64,000 nt of DNA from Candidatus Altimarinota bacterium. GTDB taxonomy: Bacteria > Patescibacteriota > Gracilibacteria > UBA4473. Positions 52,146-61,399 of the stretch are shown piece after piece. The notes below the pieces were generated by a model, which saw only the letters and a program-made list of their open reading frames with translations, did not search any database and had not been told where the DNA came from. Position 1 is the first letter of the stretch. Each line of letters begins with the position of its first letter. The translations under genes and the position numbers were made by a program. The stretch covers positions 62,001 through 126,000 of the forward strand of contig JAIPIF010000001.1 of NCBI GenBank assembly GCA_021734785.1, given 5' to 3'.

Positions 52146-53632
52146 CACTGCGTCGGCGTGTAGAGAACTTGTATTTCGGTTTTGGCGGTTTTTCCATCCG
52201 GACCAAAGGCGACAATGCGATAGGTATTTTCGCCCGCACTCATGTTTCCATACTGGGCATTGGCAGTGTACTCAAACTCGGTGTCGCCCGGTTCAAATTT
52301 TTGAAGCCTGTAGTCGTTGACCTCCACGGCATTTGTCTTGGGATCAACCAGCCCAGAAATAACCAGCACTGGATCTCCGGTGGCGTAAGGCTTGGTCGGG
52401 TCTGGAAGAACGGGATCAAGGATGACCGGGGCTGAAAACGAATCAATCGTCGCATCTAGGTCGGGAGCGGGTTCGGCGGGAGCGGTAGCCTTTGGGGGGA
52501 TATCCGTTCCTTCATAAAAAATTCGCACAGTGGATTCATCGGATCGTTTGCCATCGCGAGAGACGGCGATCACAGAGTAGATATTTTCTCCGGGCAGCAG
52601 CGTCCCAAACTTTCGGCTCGCAAAGTAGGTCCATTTCCGATCCCCTGGACGAAATTTCGTCAGCGTGTAGCCATTCACGATGATCTGGAAGGCTTCCTGG
52701 GGAGCGGTCCCCTCGATAGTGACGGTTTCGGTGGTGCTGGGGAAATGAGCCTCTGGCTCCGGGGAGAGGATTTCGGGGGCGGCGAGGGAGGTGTCCACGG
52801 CCAGGTCGGGCTGGTTGCGTGAAGCCGTGACTTCAATTTTTCGTCGGATTTGGGCAACTTCTTGGGGGGCAAAGTTTTCGAGATTTTGCAGATGCCATTC
52901 AGACTCTTGAAAGGAATTATCGACCATTTCCAGCACGTCTTCTCCCGCCAAAACTTTCTGTCGAGTGACATCGTTGAGGACGAGCTTTTGCCCGACCCCG
53001 ATTTCTAGCGTTTCGATTGTGTCCCCCTCAGCGTTGAGAACGGCAATGTCAGCACTGCCTTTGAGCAGCCGCACGGTGTCCTCTGTCGCCGTCGAGGTGA
53101 TGTCAAAAATCGTTCCCCGGATGTGCATTTCCATGCGGGGGGTTTGCACTACAAAGCGCGAACGTCGTTCTTCCGAAAAATCATCCTCCGTCACGGTGCC
53201 CCAGAGCTCTCCCTGCTCCAGCGAGAGAAAAATGTTTTTTCGTTCGGGCGACTTTTGTTCGAGTTTTTCGATCCTCAGGACAGAATCTCCCGACAAAAAA
53301 ACGGTATTTCCTCCGAGAATAGAGAGCGAAATACGAGAGTTTGGCATGGTCCGAATGGTATCTCCCTTAAGAAACTCCTGATCCGAGTACGCCCGAGTCC
53401 AGGTCTCCGTTTCCCGTAGTGAAAATTCGGTCACGCCTTTGTGAATCTGAAGGACGGCTGAGGCGACATCTCCTGATCCGGGGGAAAAAAGAACCTGAAA
53501 GAAACGAATTCCGCCCCACAATACCAAAATCCCTAAAACCAACACGACTAGCGGCGCGTAGTTTCGTCGTCGTCGCCGCGGTCGAAATCCGGGTTTGCCA
53601 ACAGATCGGCGACGGGAAGAACGGTACATCAT
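52145..53632 (-). CDS. FecR-domain membrane protein with Ig-like repeats
   Basis: 495 residues: a very basic N-terminus (RRRSVGKPGFRPRRRRRN), one transmembrane helix (PLVVLVLGILVLWGGIRFF), a FecR domain (FLKGDTIRTMPNSRISLSI, MHIRGTIFDITST), and two copies of an Ig-like/glucodextranase-like beta repeat (NGYTLTKFRPGDRKWTYFA, NDYRLQKFEPGDTEFEYTA) near 325 and 450. Outside the cell it probably binds glycan or protein. Start could be 53632 or 53629. Upstream of the FemAB-like gene in one unit. Confidence 0.8.
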   Translation of the reverse strand: MMYRSSRRRSVGKPGFRPRRRRRNYAPLVVLVLGILVLWGGIRFFQVLFSPGSGDVASAVLQIHKGVTEFSLRETETWTRAYSDQEFLKGDTIRTMPNSRISLSILGGNTVFLSGDSVLRIEKLEQKSPERKNIFLSLEQGELWGTVTEDDFSEERRSRFVVQTPRMEMHIRGTIFDITSTATEDTVRLLKGSADIAVLNAEGDTIETLEIGVGQKLVLNDVTRQKVLAGEDVLEMVDNSFQESEWHLQNLENFAPQEVAQIRRKIEVTASRNQPDLAVDTSLAAPEILSPEPEAHFPSTTETVTIEGTAPQEAFQIIVNGYTLTKFRPGDRKWTYFASRKFGTLLPGENIYSVIAVSRDGKRSDESTVRIFYEGTDIPPKATAPAEPAPDLDATIDSFSAPVILDPVLPDPTKPYATGDPVLVISGLVDPKTNAVEVNDYRLQKFEPGDTEFEYTANAQYGNMSAGENTYRIVAFGPDGKTAKTEIQVLYTPTQ

Positions 53633-53731
53633 CGACGAGTATTTTTTCGGAAATTGTGCAAATTGGCAAATTTTTTGTTTTTTTCTCACAAAACAACTAC
53701 ACTTTTGGGAGAAAACACAAAAGAAAACCTC

Positions 53732-56700
53732 ATGCGGAAATGTCTCAAAAATTTCGGCCTTGTGGTGGCCAGTGCCGCCCTTTTGGGGGTGAGTCTTGGC
53801 GCGCAGGCCGCTCCGCTCAGACTCAACAATGTCAGTCTCCCGCCGCTCAATATCTCAATTTTTTCTCAGCAGCGCAATGATTTTTTGCTCTCGGGGCGGG
53901 CGTTTCTTCTTCAGGAAAAACTCGATGGAGCGAAGGTTGATTCGGTTCAATTTCGCCTGATCGATGATCACCGAGCTGTTGTCTGGGAAAACATCACGAT
54001 GTGGGAAGATCGATTTCTCAATGGGCCTCAGGTTATCATTCCCTTTCAGTTCAATTTCTCTTCTCAGCGGTTTCATGGAGATTTTCAGTTTCAAATTTCT
54101 CTCTTGGATGCAGAAGGATCCCTTTTGTCTCGCCGAAATAAAATCGTCTCTTTTCCTGTGCCCGAGACGGAGGAACCCCGTTTTTCAGAGATCAAGGACC
54201 TCGCTCTCGATTTGACCGCCTCGCCCCCCACCGCTACAGCGATGGTGACGCACTGGGGAGAGGCAGGGCTTTTTCAGGGAGAACTGCTGCTTTTTCGTGA
54301 ATCGCTTGATCGTCCGCGGATCGCCCTAGTCAAAACGCCGGCATTTCCGCTCAAAAAAGGAGAAACCAAGGCCATTACCATCGAATTTGAAAAACCCACA
54401 GCACCGCAACTGTATACCGGAGAAATGAAGGTGGTCGCCGAAGCGGGAGCGCCCATCACCGGGACGCTCCAAAAACAATTTCGCATTCCGGGCGATTTTG
54501 TGGAACTAACCGACGTTTCCGTCACCCCACAGGAGTACTGGTCAGCACAGACGCCCGTTTCTCTGACGGTTGAGGGGCTGGCGACCAAGCCGAATGTCCC
54601 GTTATTTGTCGAAGTTTCCGTCTGGTCCGGAGAAGAAAAGGTTACGCCCAATCAGCTCCTTCCCCAGCAGCAGCGTGTGGAGACAGATGCCCAGGGGCGT
54701 TTTTCGCTGACGCAGCAATTTCCCATTCAAAAAGCAGCCGCACAGCTGCACGGAGAAGTGGTTGTTCGCCGGGGAGAGGCGGTGCTCGGGCGACAAAAAT
54801 TTTCCACGAAAATCTATCCCAAATGGGAACGGCAGGAAGGGCAATCGGAAGTGGAATTTCAAGTCCACCGTGCACGGAGTGCCTTTGCCGAAGCCTCCCT
54901 TCAGCAAAAGTTATTGCTTCTGTTTGGCGCCGTGATTCTCCTGGCGGTTATTGTAGGACTTGTGATCTTTGCTCGCACCTCAAGAAAACATCTCCTCTTT
55001 TTCTTGGTCGTGGGGGGGATGCTGAGTTTTGGTATTGCTCATGCGGCAGAGGCCCCCTGGGGAGCAACCTATGTGGAGGCGGTTCCCTTTGAGCTCTATA
55101 ATCCCAGTCCCTCTGCCGAAGAAGGATTTCGCATCATTCGGCTCTCTGGAAATCTCGAGCACGATATAGAAGGAGGGGCATTTGACCAGGAAGGGATCCA
55201 AAATGAAGGCGAGGTTATTTTGACAGAACTCGAATTTTTGCCACAGGAGGGAGGAGACAGCGTCATCGTCACGGGACAGGATTTTTTGGCGCTTTCTTCT
55301 TCGGCATTTCAAGCAGACTTTGTTCTCTCTTCCGCCTCCTTTTCCGATGGGATGTATGACGTGATTCTTCGCTTTGGGGTAGGGGGCTCGACCGGCTTTC
55401 AGCCATGGGTATCAACCGAGACAGGGGGAGCGGACATAGAGCTGGGACTTTCGGACGTGGTTCAGCTCGATCAAACCCCACCGACAGTTTCTTTTTATTT
55501 TTACCGGCAGGTGGGAGCAGACTGGTATGAGCTCGAAGAAGGACAGTTTACACGAAAAGTGCTTATCGAGGTGCTCTGTGATGATGGAGCAACGGGCAGC
55601 GGGTGCGTGGTTTCCTCGGGGGGAACAATTGAGCCGGAAGATTTATTTGCCGAACAAAATTATTGTGACGAGGAAGGCTGTTCGGCGGGGATTCGATCTT
55701 TTGAGCACTGTGACCTGGCAGGAAATTGTACGCAGACAGCGCCTCCCGACTTTGAAATTACACAAATTGACAAGAACAAGCCAGAGCTGTCTGGGATGTC
55801 ACTGCGGGGAGAAGATGGACCGGACACGCAGAGCATTCCGGCGGAGGGGCCAGCACTCAAAGCGCTCTCAGAATTTTTCTTTGGCGTGGAGGATCTCGTC
55901 GATACAGGTGGAACGCCCTCAAAAAATAACAAAGCCGTCTGCAATGGGATTGACTACTATACCGTCGAAGATTCTCTCTGCAAAGCTCCTGCCCCCTGTG
56001 CTGTCGACCCAGTGACTGAGCGAGGGCTGTGGAGCGATGGAAATTGTCAGGAATGCGTCGATGGATATTATTGGGACACGGGAGCCGGGCAGTGCCTGCC
56101 CATTGTCTGTGACTATGACTTTCCGCTTGATTTCCATTTTTGTCTTCGGGATCAAAAACCAGACTGTGATCGCATTTTCCCGCTGGACTTCGATTTTTGT
56201 TTCAATGAAGGTCCCTGCACGCCCGATTCTTCTTGCGCGGAAAATACTTGTGAAGGAGAAACTTGCTGGGATGGCTGTGGAGGATCGGTTGAGGGCACCA
56301 AAGTTGATGGCGCTTGTTGCACGGATGAAGTGTGGAGCCCGGAGACGGGCACGGTGTGTTGGGGCGAAAGCTTTCCTCAAACGAGTACCTGTGATGGAGC
56401 ACGAACGGAGACAGGGACGTTGACCTGTGATGACACAAATCCTTGTACAAATGATAGTTGTGCGGCAGGGGCATGTTCGTACGAAAACGTGGCCGATGGA
56501 ACCGCTTGTCCCGGGGGAACTTGTCAGGGGGGCGTTTGTGAAACCTGCGTTCCCAGCACGTGGTTGCCTTCTCCAGATGGTCACTGCGGTATGTTTGAGC
56601 AAACAAGCGATTGTGGGACGACACGCACGGAAACGGGAACATTGATTTGTGACGACGGAAAAGAATGTACCACAAATGCGTGTTCGGATGATGCGTGTGT

Positions 56701-57592
56701 GTACACCCCAAAGTCAGAAGGCACTTCTTGTAATGGAGGAGCCGGCATGTGTGATGCGAGTGGAGACTGTGTAGAATGTTTGGGCGCAGGCGATTGTAAT
56801 GATAGTAATGAGTGTACTACAGACACGTGTGGTGCGGGCGTTTGCTCCAATGTCCCTGTGGGCTCGGGGATTTCCTGTACGGGCGGGGTCTGTGATGGAA
56901 GCGGCGGTTGTGTTGAATGTCTGGACGCCGGAGACTGTAATGATAGCAACGAATGTACCGCTGACACCTGTAATTCTGGTACCTGTGAAAACACGCCCGT
57001 GGGAGAAGGGACTCCTTGTGCGGGTGGTACTTGTGATGCCGGGGGAGAGTGCTTGGCTTCTTGTGGAGCGACAACACTTGCAAACTGTGAACTGGTAGAA
57101 ACCGATTCCGAGAATACCAGTGGTATGTGTGAGACAGGGTACGGTGGAAGCTGTGAATATCTCTGTAATAACGGAACATGGGAAGCGCAATCAAATACCT
57201 GTGTCGCCTGTACTCCAGATGTAGAGCAAAACTGTGATCTCGCCGCTTTTATTACCAACAAAATAAGTCCCCCCATCAGCCTTTATGCTGGCGATGTGTA
57301 CTCATACGATTCTTGTGGAAACCCGAGCATTCAGGAAGATTGTCCCGGAAATTATTGCCTTCTGTCGTCGGGGGATCCGCCAGATCCTGATTTTCACAAG
57401 CAGTGTGCCACCCTGATGTGGGACGAGAGTCAGTTGTGTGGGAGTGACCCGACAAAGGCACTCTGGACCTGTTGTCTCGGGAAAGTGGATGCGACCGGAT
57501 TTGGACTTTGCTTAGACGATGACGACGTCTGTCGCAATAGTAGCTTCACCATCAACGCAGAACCCACCATCGTTCCCGTGTGTCCCTCCTAG
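53732..57592 (+). CDS. Giant exported Cys-rich protein with internal membrane hairpin
   Basis: 1286 residues. Signal peptide 1-26 (ending SLGAQA), an all-beta region 27-385, a transmembrane segment at about 389-411 (LLLLFGAVILLAVIVGLVIF), a short basic loop ARTSRK, then a second hydrophobic segment 419-436 ending in a signal-peptidase-like AHA-AE. Residues ~439-640 are beta-rich. From ~640 the chain is Cys-rich, with EGF/DUF4215-like repeats, e.g. CVECLGAGDCNDSNECTTDT and CVECLDAGDCNDSNECTADT, 47 residues apart near 1010-1110. It is most likely a surface adhesin. The layout suggests fusion of two secreted proteins. Confidence 0.8.
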   Translation: MRKCLKNFGLVVASAALLGVSLGAQAAPLRLNNVSLPPLNISIFSQQRNDFLLSGRAFLLQEKLDGAKVDSVQFRLIDDHRAVVWENITMWEDRFLNGPQVIIPFQFNFSSQRFHGDFQFQISLLDAEGSLLSRRNKIVSFPVPETEEPRFSEIKDLALDLTASPPTATAMVTHWGEAGLFQGELLLFRESLDRPRIALVKTPAFPLKKGETKAITIEFEKPTAPQLYTGEMKVVAEAGAPITGTLQKQFRIPGDFVELTDVSVTPQEYWSAQTPVSLTVEGLATKPNVPLFVEVSVWSGEEKVTPNQLLPQQQRVETDAQGRFSLTQQFPIQKAAAQLHGEVVVRRGEAVLGRQKFSTKIYPKWERQEGQSEVEFQVHRARSAFAEASLQQKLLLLFGAVILLAVIVGLVIFARTSRKHLLFFLVVGGMLSFGIAHAAEAPWGATYVEAVPFELYNPSPSAEEGFRIIRLSGNLEHDIEGGAFDQEGIQNEGEVILTELEFLPQEGGDSVIVTGQDFLALSSSAFQADFVLSSASFSDGMYDVILRFGVGGSTGFQPWVSTETGGADIELGLSDVVQLDQTPPTVSFYFYRQVGADWYELEEGQFTRKVLIEVLCDDGATGSGCVVSSGGTIEPEDLFAEQNYCDEEGCSAGIRSFEHCDLAGNCTQTAPPDFEITQIDKNKPELSGMSLRGEDGPDTQSIPAEGPALKALSEFFFGVEDLVDTGGTPSKNNKAVCNGIDYYTVEDSLCKAPAPCAVDPVTERGLWSDGNCQECVDGYYWDTGAGQCLPIVCDYDFPLDFHFCLRDQKPDCDRIFPLDFDFCFNEGPCTPDSSCAENTCEGETCWDGCGGSVEGTKVDGACCTDEVWSPETGTVCWGESFPQTSTCDGARTETGTLTCDDTNPCTNDSCAAGACSYENVADGTACPGGTCQGGVCETCVPSTWLPSPDGHCGMFEQTSDCGTTRTETGTLICDDGKECTTNACSDDACVYTPKSEGTSCNGGAGMCDASGDCVECLGAGDCNDSNECTTDTCGAGVCSNVPVGSGISCTGGVCDGSGGCVECLDAGDCNDSNECTADTCNSGTCENTPVGEGTPCAGGTCDAGGECLASCGATTLANCELVETDSENTSGMCETGYGGSCEYLCNNGTWEAQSNTCVACTPDVEQNCDLAAFITNKISPPISLYAGDVYSYDSCGNPSIQEDCPGNYCLLSSGDPPDPDFHKQCATLMWDESQLCGSDPTKALWTCCLGKVDATGFGLCLDDDDVCRNSSFTINAEPTIVPVCPS

Positions 57593-57678
57593 TCAGCAGT
57601 TTTTTTCGAGAAATATTGACACGCAGTGCTGCCTGCTTTTACAATAACCCAGACGTATTTTTTAACTTTATCCCCCTC

Positions 57679-57942
57679 ATGAAAAAATATCTCGCCCTGA
57701 TCCTGGGACTTTCTCTTTTTGGAGTGAGTCTGTCTGCCTGCACTATGACGACCGAAGAAGTCGACATGGAGCCGCCGGCCGAAGAAGAAATGATGTCTGA
57801 AGAAGGCATGATGGAAGAAATGGCAGAGGAAGAGATGATGGAAGAAGCCGCCGTCGAAGAGATGGCAGAAGAAGGCATGATGGAAGAAGAAGTTGCGGTG
57901 CCAGAGGAAGAACCGATGGCCGAGGAAGAACCCATGGAATAA
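57679..57942 (+). CDS. Small Met/Glu-rich lipoprotein
   Basis: 87 residues. Signal LALILGLSLFGVSLSAC with a lipobox ending at Cys21. The mature part is almost only Glu, Met, Ala and Pro in an EEMM/EEGMMEE-type repeat. No family known. The composition suggests a flexible acidic surface chain, possibly able to bind metals through Met and Glu. Follows the giant surface gene, with a strong terminator after it. Confidence 0.75.
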   Translation: MKKYLALILGLSLFGVSLSACTMTTEEVDMEPPAEEEMMSEEGMMEEMAEEEMMEEAAVEEMAEEGMMEEEVAVPEEEPMAEEEPME

Positions 57943-57963
57943 TGTTTCCGTTCGCTCCCCAAG

Positions 57964-57990
57964 AAACCCGTTCTCACGAGCGGGTTTTTT
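57964..57990 (+). terminator. Terminator after the lipoprotein gene
   Basis: ACCCGTTC, loop TCAC, GAGCGGGT (8 bp, one G-T) followed by TTTTTT. Lies between convergent genes. Confidence 0.82.
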
Positions 57991-58002
57991 ATTGTTTCAA
58001 AA

Positions 58003-59508
58003 TTATTCCGGTTTCATCAGCGGAAAGAGGACCACGTCCCGCAGATTTGGTTGCTGGGTCAGCAGGGCGACCAGGCGGTCGATTCCCATCCCAAATCCCG
58101 TCATCGGAGGAAACCCGTGCTCCATCGCTTTCAAAAACTCTTCATTTACCTCCATCGCCTCCTGATCTCCTGCGGCTTTTGCTTTTGCCTGTGCTTCAAA
58201 GAGTTTTCGCTGTACCTGCGGATCCACCAGCTCCCCGTACGCATTGGTGATCTCCCAGCCAGCCACGAGGAGTTGTGCTGATTCAGAAGTCCCATCTTCG
58301 CACGGGCGGGCAAGCGGTTTGAGTTCGCTGGGATAATGTGTCACAAACGTTGGTTGGAGGAGTTTTGGCCGGGCGGTTTTTTTAAACACATGGTCGAGCA
58401 GATTTCCCCGTCCCATTTTTTTCGCTTCTTCGGGGGGCAGGTCGTATTTTTTGACGCAGAGCGTCTGCAGCTCTTTTTCGGTCACTTTTGGCAGGTCCAC
58501 GCCGGCGTGTTTTTTGAGCAACTCCCCAAACGTCACGCGGGGATATTTTTTTCCAAAATCAACCGAAATCGTTTTTCCATCCGCATTTAGGATTTCCACG
58601 TTTGTGGTTCCCATTGTATTTTGCACCACCGTTTTGAGGAGGTCTTCCGTCCACTGCAGGTTGGTCTCCAAGTCCTCGTACGCGGCGTACCACTCGAGCA
58701 TCGTAAACTCCTGCAGATGAGAGGGGTCCATGCCTTCGTTTCGAAAGTTTTTCCCCAGTTCAAAGACTCGCTCCATGCCTCCCGCGACCGCCATTTTGAG
58801 ATCGAGCTCAATCGCAATCCGCATCACAAAATCGTGATCGAGGGCTTCGTGATGTGTCTCAAACACTCGTGCCATCGCGCCACCGGCCTGGGGCTGGAGG
58901 ATGCGTGTCTCGACTTCCACAAAATCTTTTGCTTCCAGCCAATTCCGAATTTCTCGAATGAGTTTTGACCGCAACCGAAAGCGTTCAAATGTCTCTCGAT
59001 TGGTCATCAGATCCAGCGATCGCTCGCGATAGCAGGCCTCCCGATCTTTGAGTCCTGCCCATTTCTCGGGGAGCGGGCGAATGGCTTTTGCCAGCGGAGT
59101 CACTTTCGTGGCCATCAGGGTGGGCTCGCCATGTTTCGTAATAAAAAATTCGCCTTCAAATCCACAAAAATCTCCGAGATCCAGGGCTTTTTCCAGTTTT
59201 TTCATCGTGTCTCCCAAAATGTTTCTGGCCAGACACACCTGAAAATCACCACTCACATCGCGCAGACGCAAAAATGCCAATTTCCCCATCGACCGAAACT
59301 GCAAAATACGCCCCGCGAGTGCGGCTTTCGATTTCGGTTTCTCCAAAATATCCCCAGTATCTCGCAGATCATTTTTCTCGCAGAATTCCCGGGCTTCTCT
59401 CGCGGTGTGCGTCCGGTCAAACTTCTGAGCGTAGCCGGGAAATCCGAGTTCTTCCCAGAGTTTGATTTTGGCAGTGCGTTCGGCGACGAGTTTGTGTGTG
59501 TCAGTCAT
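58003..59508 (-). CDS. lysS: Lysyl-tRNA synthetase, class II
   Basis: 501 residues: an OB-fold anticodon domain (AGRILQFRSMGKLAFLRLRD), class II motif 1, motif 2 FELGKNFRNEGMDPSHLQEF and motif 3 GFGMGIDRLVALLT. It charges tRNA-Lys, one of which is encoded at 24.4 kb. TACACT lies about 23 bases upstream, divergent from prgI. Confidence 0.96.
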   Translation of the reverse strand: MTDTHKLVAERTAKIKLWEELGFPGYAQKFDRTHTAREAREFCEKNDLRDTGDILEKPKSKAALAGRILQFRSMGKLAFLRLRDVSGDFQVCLARNILGDTMKKLEKALDLGDFCGFEGEFFITKHGEPTLMATKVTPLAKAIRPLPEKWAGLKDREACYRERSLDLMTNRETFERFRLRSKLIREIRNWLEAKDFVEVETRILQPQAGGAMARVFETHHEALDHDFVMRIAIELDLKMAVAGGMERVFELGKNFRNEGMDPSHLQEFTMLEWYAAYEDLETNLQWTEDLLKTVVQNTMGTTNVEILNADGKTISVDFGKKYPRVTFGELLKKHAGVDLPKVTEKELQTLCVKKYDLPPEEAKKMGRGNLLDHVFKKTARPKLLQPTFVTHYPSELKPLARPCEDGTSESAQLLVAGWEITNAYGELVDPQVQRKLFEAQAKAKAAGDQEAMEVNEEFLKAMEHGFPPMTGFGMGIDRLVALLTQQPNLRDVVLFPLMKPE

Positions 59509-59546
59509 GCGGGGGCAAAAAGGTCGCTGAAAGTGTACCCGAAGGC

Positions 59547-59575
59547 TTGAGTTTCTTCAAATTTTGTGGTACAAT
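59547..59575 (+). promoter_or_regulatory. prgI operon promoter
   Basis: TTGAGT (59547-59552), 17 bp, extended -10 TGGTACAAT (TACAAT 59570-59575), 29 bases before ATG 59605. Confidence 0.6.
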
Positions 59576-59604
59576 CCCCTGAATATTTCTGACATTTGAG
59601 CCTC

Positions 59605-60048
59605 ATGCGCTACAAAGTTCCCCAAAATGTCCAACGAGCCGATCAGATTCTGTGGTTTCTGACGCTCCGACAGGTGATCATTCTGGTCATCGGAGGGGCA
59701 ATTTCATACCTGCTGTATTCAGGATTGAGCAAGCAGTACGAACTCAACACCCTCGAGTATATCCTCATCTCTGTGCCAGCAGCGTTGGCGGCGGCATTTG
59801 CGTTTCTCACCGTCAAAGGAGTTTCTCTGCCAAAATTCATTCTGCTCTTGATCGAACAGACCTTCTTTCGACCGCCTCGCCGACGCTGGGTGATGGGTGG
59901 AGGCGAACCCTTTGTCTCGACCACAACGCCGTTTTCTTTTCGAGAAAAAACCGAACCCAAGCCAGAGGCGTCTGCCGAAAAAGACGTTTCGCCCGAAAAA
60001 CTCAAAAACTTTGCCCACGTTCTCGATTCAGAGGGCACATCTTCCTAA
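59605..60048 (+). CDS. PrgI family membrane protein
   Basis: 147 residues: VPQNVQRADQILWFLTLRQ, two transmembrane helices (VIILVIGGAISYLLYSGL and YILISVPAALAAAFAFLTV), FILLLIEQTFFRPPRRRW, and a charged tail. PrgI proteins are membrane partners of VirB4/TraC-type ATPases in type IV machines, and are common in CPR. ATG at codon 4 of the open frame. Confidence 0.88.
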   Translation: MRYKVPQNVQRADQILWFLTLRQVIILVIGGAISYLLYSGLSKQYELNTLEYILISVPAALAAAFAFLTVKGVSLPKFILLLIEQTFFRPPRRRWVMGGGEPFVSTTTPFSFREKTEPKPEASAEKDVSPEKLKNFAHVLDSEGTSS

Positions 60049-60057
60049 ATCTTTGTT

Positions 60058-60852
60058 ATGTTTGCTTCCAAGAAAAAGAAACAGAAAGAGAAAAAACAGC
60101 CCAAGCTGCCACCGTCGTCTGTGCAGCTCAAGGAAGGCGTGCGCAACGGCTCCAAGCCGCCGATGCTGGCGACACAGCGCTACCTGCAGTTTTCGGAAGT
60201 GCACGACGATGTTTTGGTTCTCAAAAATGGTGGATTGCGTGCCGTGCTTGAGATTTCCTCGATCAACTTCAACCTCAAATCCGAAGAGGAGCAGACGGCG
60301 ATCATCCAGTCGTACCAGCAGTTTCTCAATTCGCTCAACTTTCCTGTTCAGATTCTCGTCAAATCCCGCAAGCTCGACATCGATCGCTATCTCGAAGATC
60401 TCCGTGAGCGAGAAAGCCACATCGAAAACGAACTCCTGCGTGAGCAGATGACCAACTACATCGAGTACGTCCAAAAACTGGTGGAGTTTTCCGACATCAT
60501 GGAAAAGAAATTTTATGTGGTCGTCCCCTTCGACCCACCAAAAGCACAAAAAAAAGGCATGTTTGCTAGCTTCCTCGACTACATTTCTCCCGCCGACACA
60601 GTCGCCGATCTGATGGCGCGCAAACGACAGTTTAAACGACACAAAAAGGAACTCGAATCCCGACTCTCCACGGCAAAAGTCGCGCTTGAAAACTGCAATC
60701 TCAACGTCACTCAGCTTCCCACCGATCAGATCATTCAGCTCTTTTATCAGACCTACAACCCCGACACTTCTCGCACTCAAAAGCTTCGATCTCTTGAAGA
60801 TACCGCCGTGGACAACGGCCCAAGCGAAAATTTAGTGGCAGAGGAGGCGTGA
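60058..60852 (+). CDS. VirB4/TraC N-terminal-domain protein without ATPase domain
   Basis: 264 residues: a Lys-rich start, RYLQFSEVHDDVLVLKNGGLRAVLEI (typical VirB4/TraC N-terminal entry), EEEQTAIIQSYQQFLNSLNFP, and a C-terminal segment LPTDQIIQLFYQTYNP that in full proteins leads to the ATPase. No Walker motif is present and the gene ends naturally. The ATPase is either a separate gene elsewhere, or the VirD4-like protein at 10-12 kb substitutes. Downstream of prgI. Confidence 0.82.
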   Translation: MFASKKKKQKEKKQPKLPPSSVQLKEGVRNGSKPPMLATQRYLQFSEVHDDVLVLKNGGLRAVLEISSINFNLKSEEEQTAIIQSYQQFLNSLNFPVQILVKSRKLDIDRYLEDLRERESHIENELLREQMTNYIEYVQKLVEFSDIMEKKFYVVVPFDPPKAQKKGMFASFLDYISPADTVADLMARKRQFKRHKKELESRLSTAKVALENCNLNVTQLPTDQIIQLFYQTYNPDTSRTQKLRSLEDTAVDNGPSENLVAEEA

Positions 60853-60866
60853 ATGTTTATTTCTCA

Positions 60867-61112
60867 TTAAACCTCTCGGTAGGTGCGTTCGTTTTTTCGT
60901 TTGAGATACTTCAGGAGTATTTCTTTTCCGTCGTCAAAATAAATCAAACGGTATTGTCCCACACGGATGCGGAAAATATGGTCGTACCCCTTCAGCTTTT
61001 TTCGCGGCAGTGACTGAAAATCTCGTGCTTTGAGTTTTTCCAGGGCCTGTCGAATCTTTGCCCGATCTTTTTCTGGAATTTTTTGCCACTGCTTTTGGAT
61101 TTGATCCATCAC
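60867..61112 (-). CDS. RelE/ParE-type toxin
   Basis: 81 residues: KARDFQSLPRKKLKGYDHIFRIRVGQYRLIYF is the RelE/ParE fold pattern. Start overlaps the antitoxin stop (ATGA). Opposite in orientation to the adjacent type IV genes. It probably cleaves mRNA on the ribosome or inhibits gyrase; not distinguishable here. Confidence 0.88.
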   Translation of the reverse strand: MMDQIQKQWQKIPEKDRAKIRQALEKLKARDFQSLPRKKLKGYDHIFRIRVGQYRLIYFDDGKEILLKYLKRKNERTYREV

Positions 61113-61339
61113 TCAAGAGTGTTTAGGGCGTCTTGTACGCTCATGCCATCGTTTTTTTCTGTAGTGAAATCTACAACCGTTTCCCACTCTTCTTCGACGA
61201 CAGTGGAAATGGGAACAATCTTGAAGCTGGGGCGAGACCGTCTCAACACCTGAAAGACTGTGTTTTTTTGCTCCACCTCATCCGCCACAGAGGCAATGGA
61301 GTGCCGGAGATCTTTAATTCCGATAGATTTTGTTTTCAT
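61109..61339 (-). CDS. Phd/YefM-like antitoxin
   Basis: 76 residues: IGIKDLRHSIASVADEV and a Val-rich strand RPSFKIVPIST, then an acidic toxin-binding tail (EEWETVVDF). It has a clear SD (AAGGA, 4 bases before the ATG), unlike most genes in the window, and a palindrome upstream. First gene of the toxin-antitoxin operon. Confidence 0.8.
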   Translation of the reverse strand: MKTKSIGIKDLRHSIASVADEVEQKNTVFQVLRRSRPSFKIVPISTVVEEEWETVVDFTTEKNDGMSVQDALNTLE

Positions 61340-61347
61340 TGTGTCCT

Positions 61348-61365
61348 TTTAAATGTACACTTAAA
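61348..61365 (-). promoter_or_regulatory. Antitoxin operator palindrome
   Basis: TTTAAATGTACACTTAAA, an 18-bp near-perfect palindrome (one symmetric mismatch pair), 9 bases before the antitoxin ATG; likely the autoregulatory site. Confidence 0.6.
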
Positions 61366-61399
61366 CGGTATCCGAAAAAAAGAAAAAAGCAAGAAAGTT

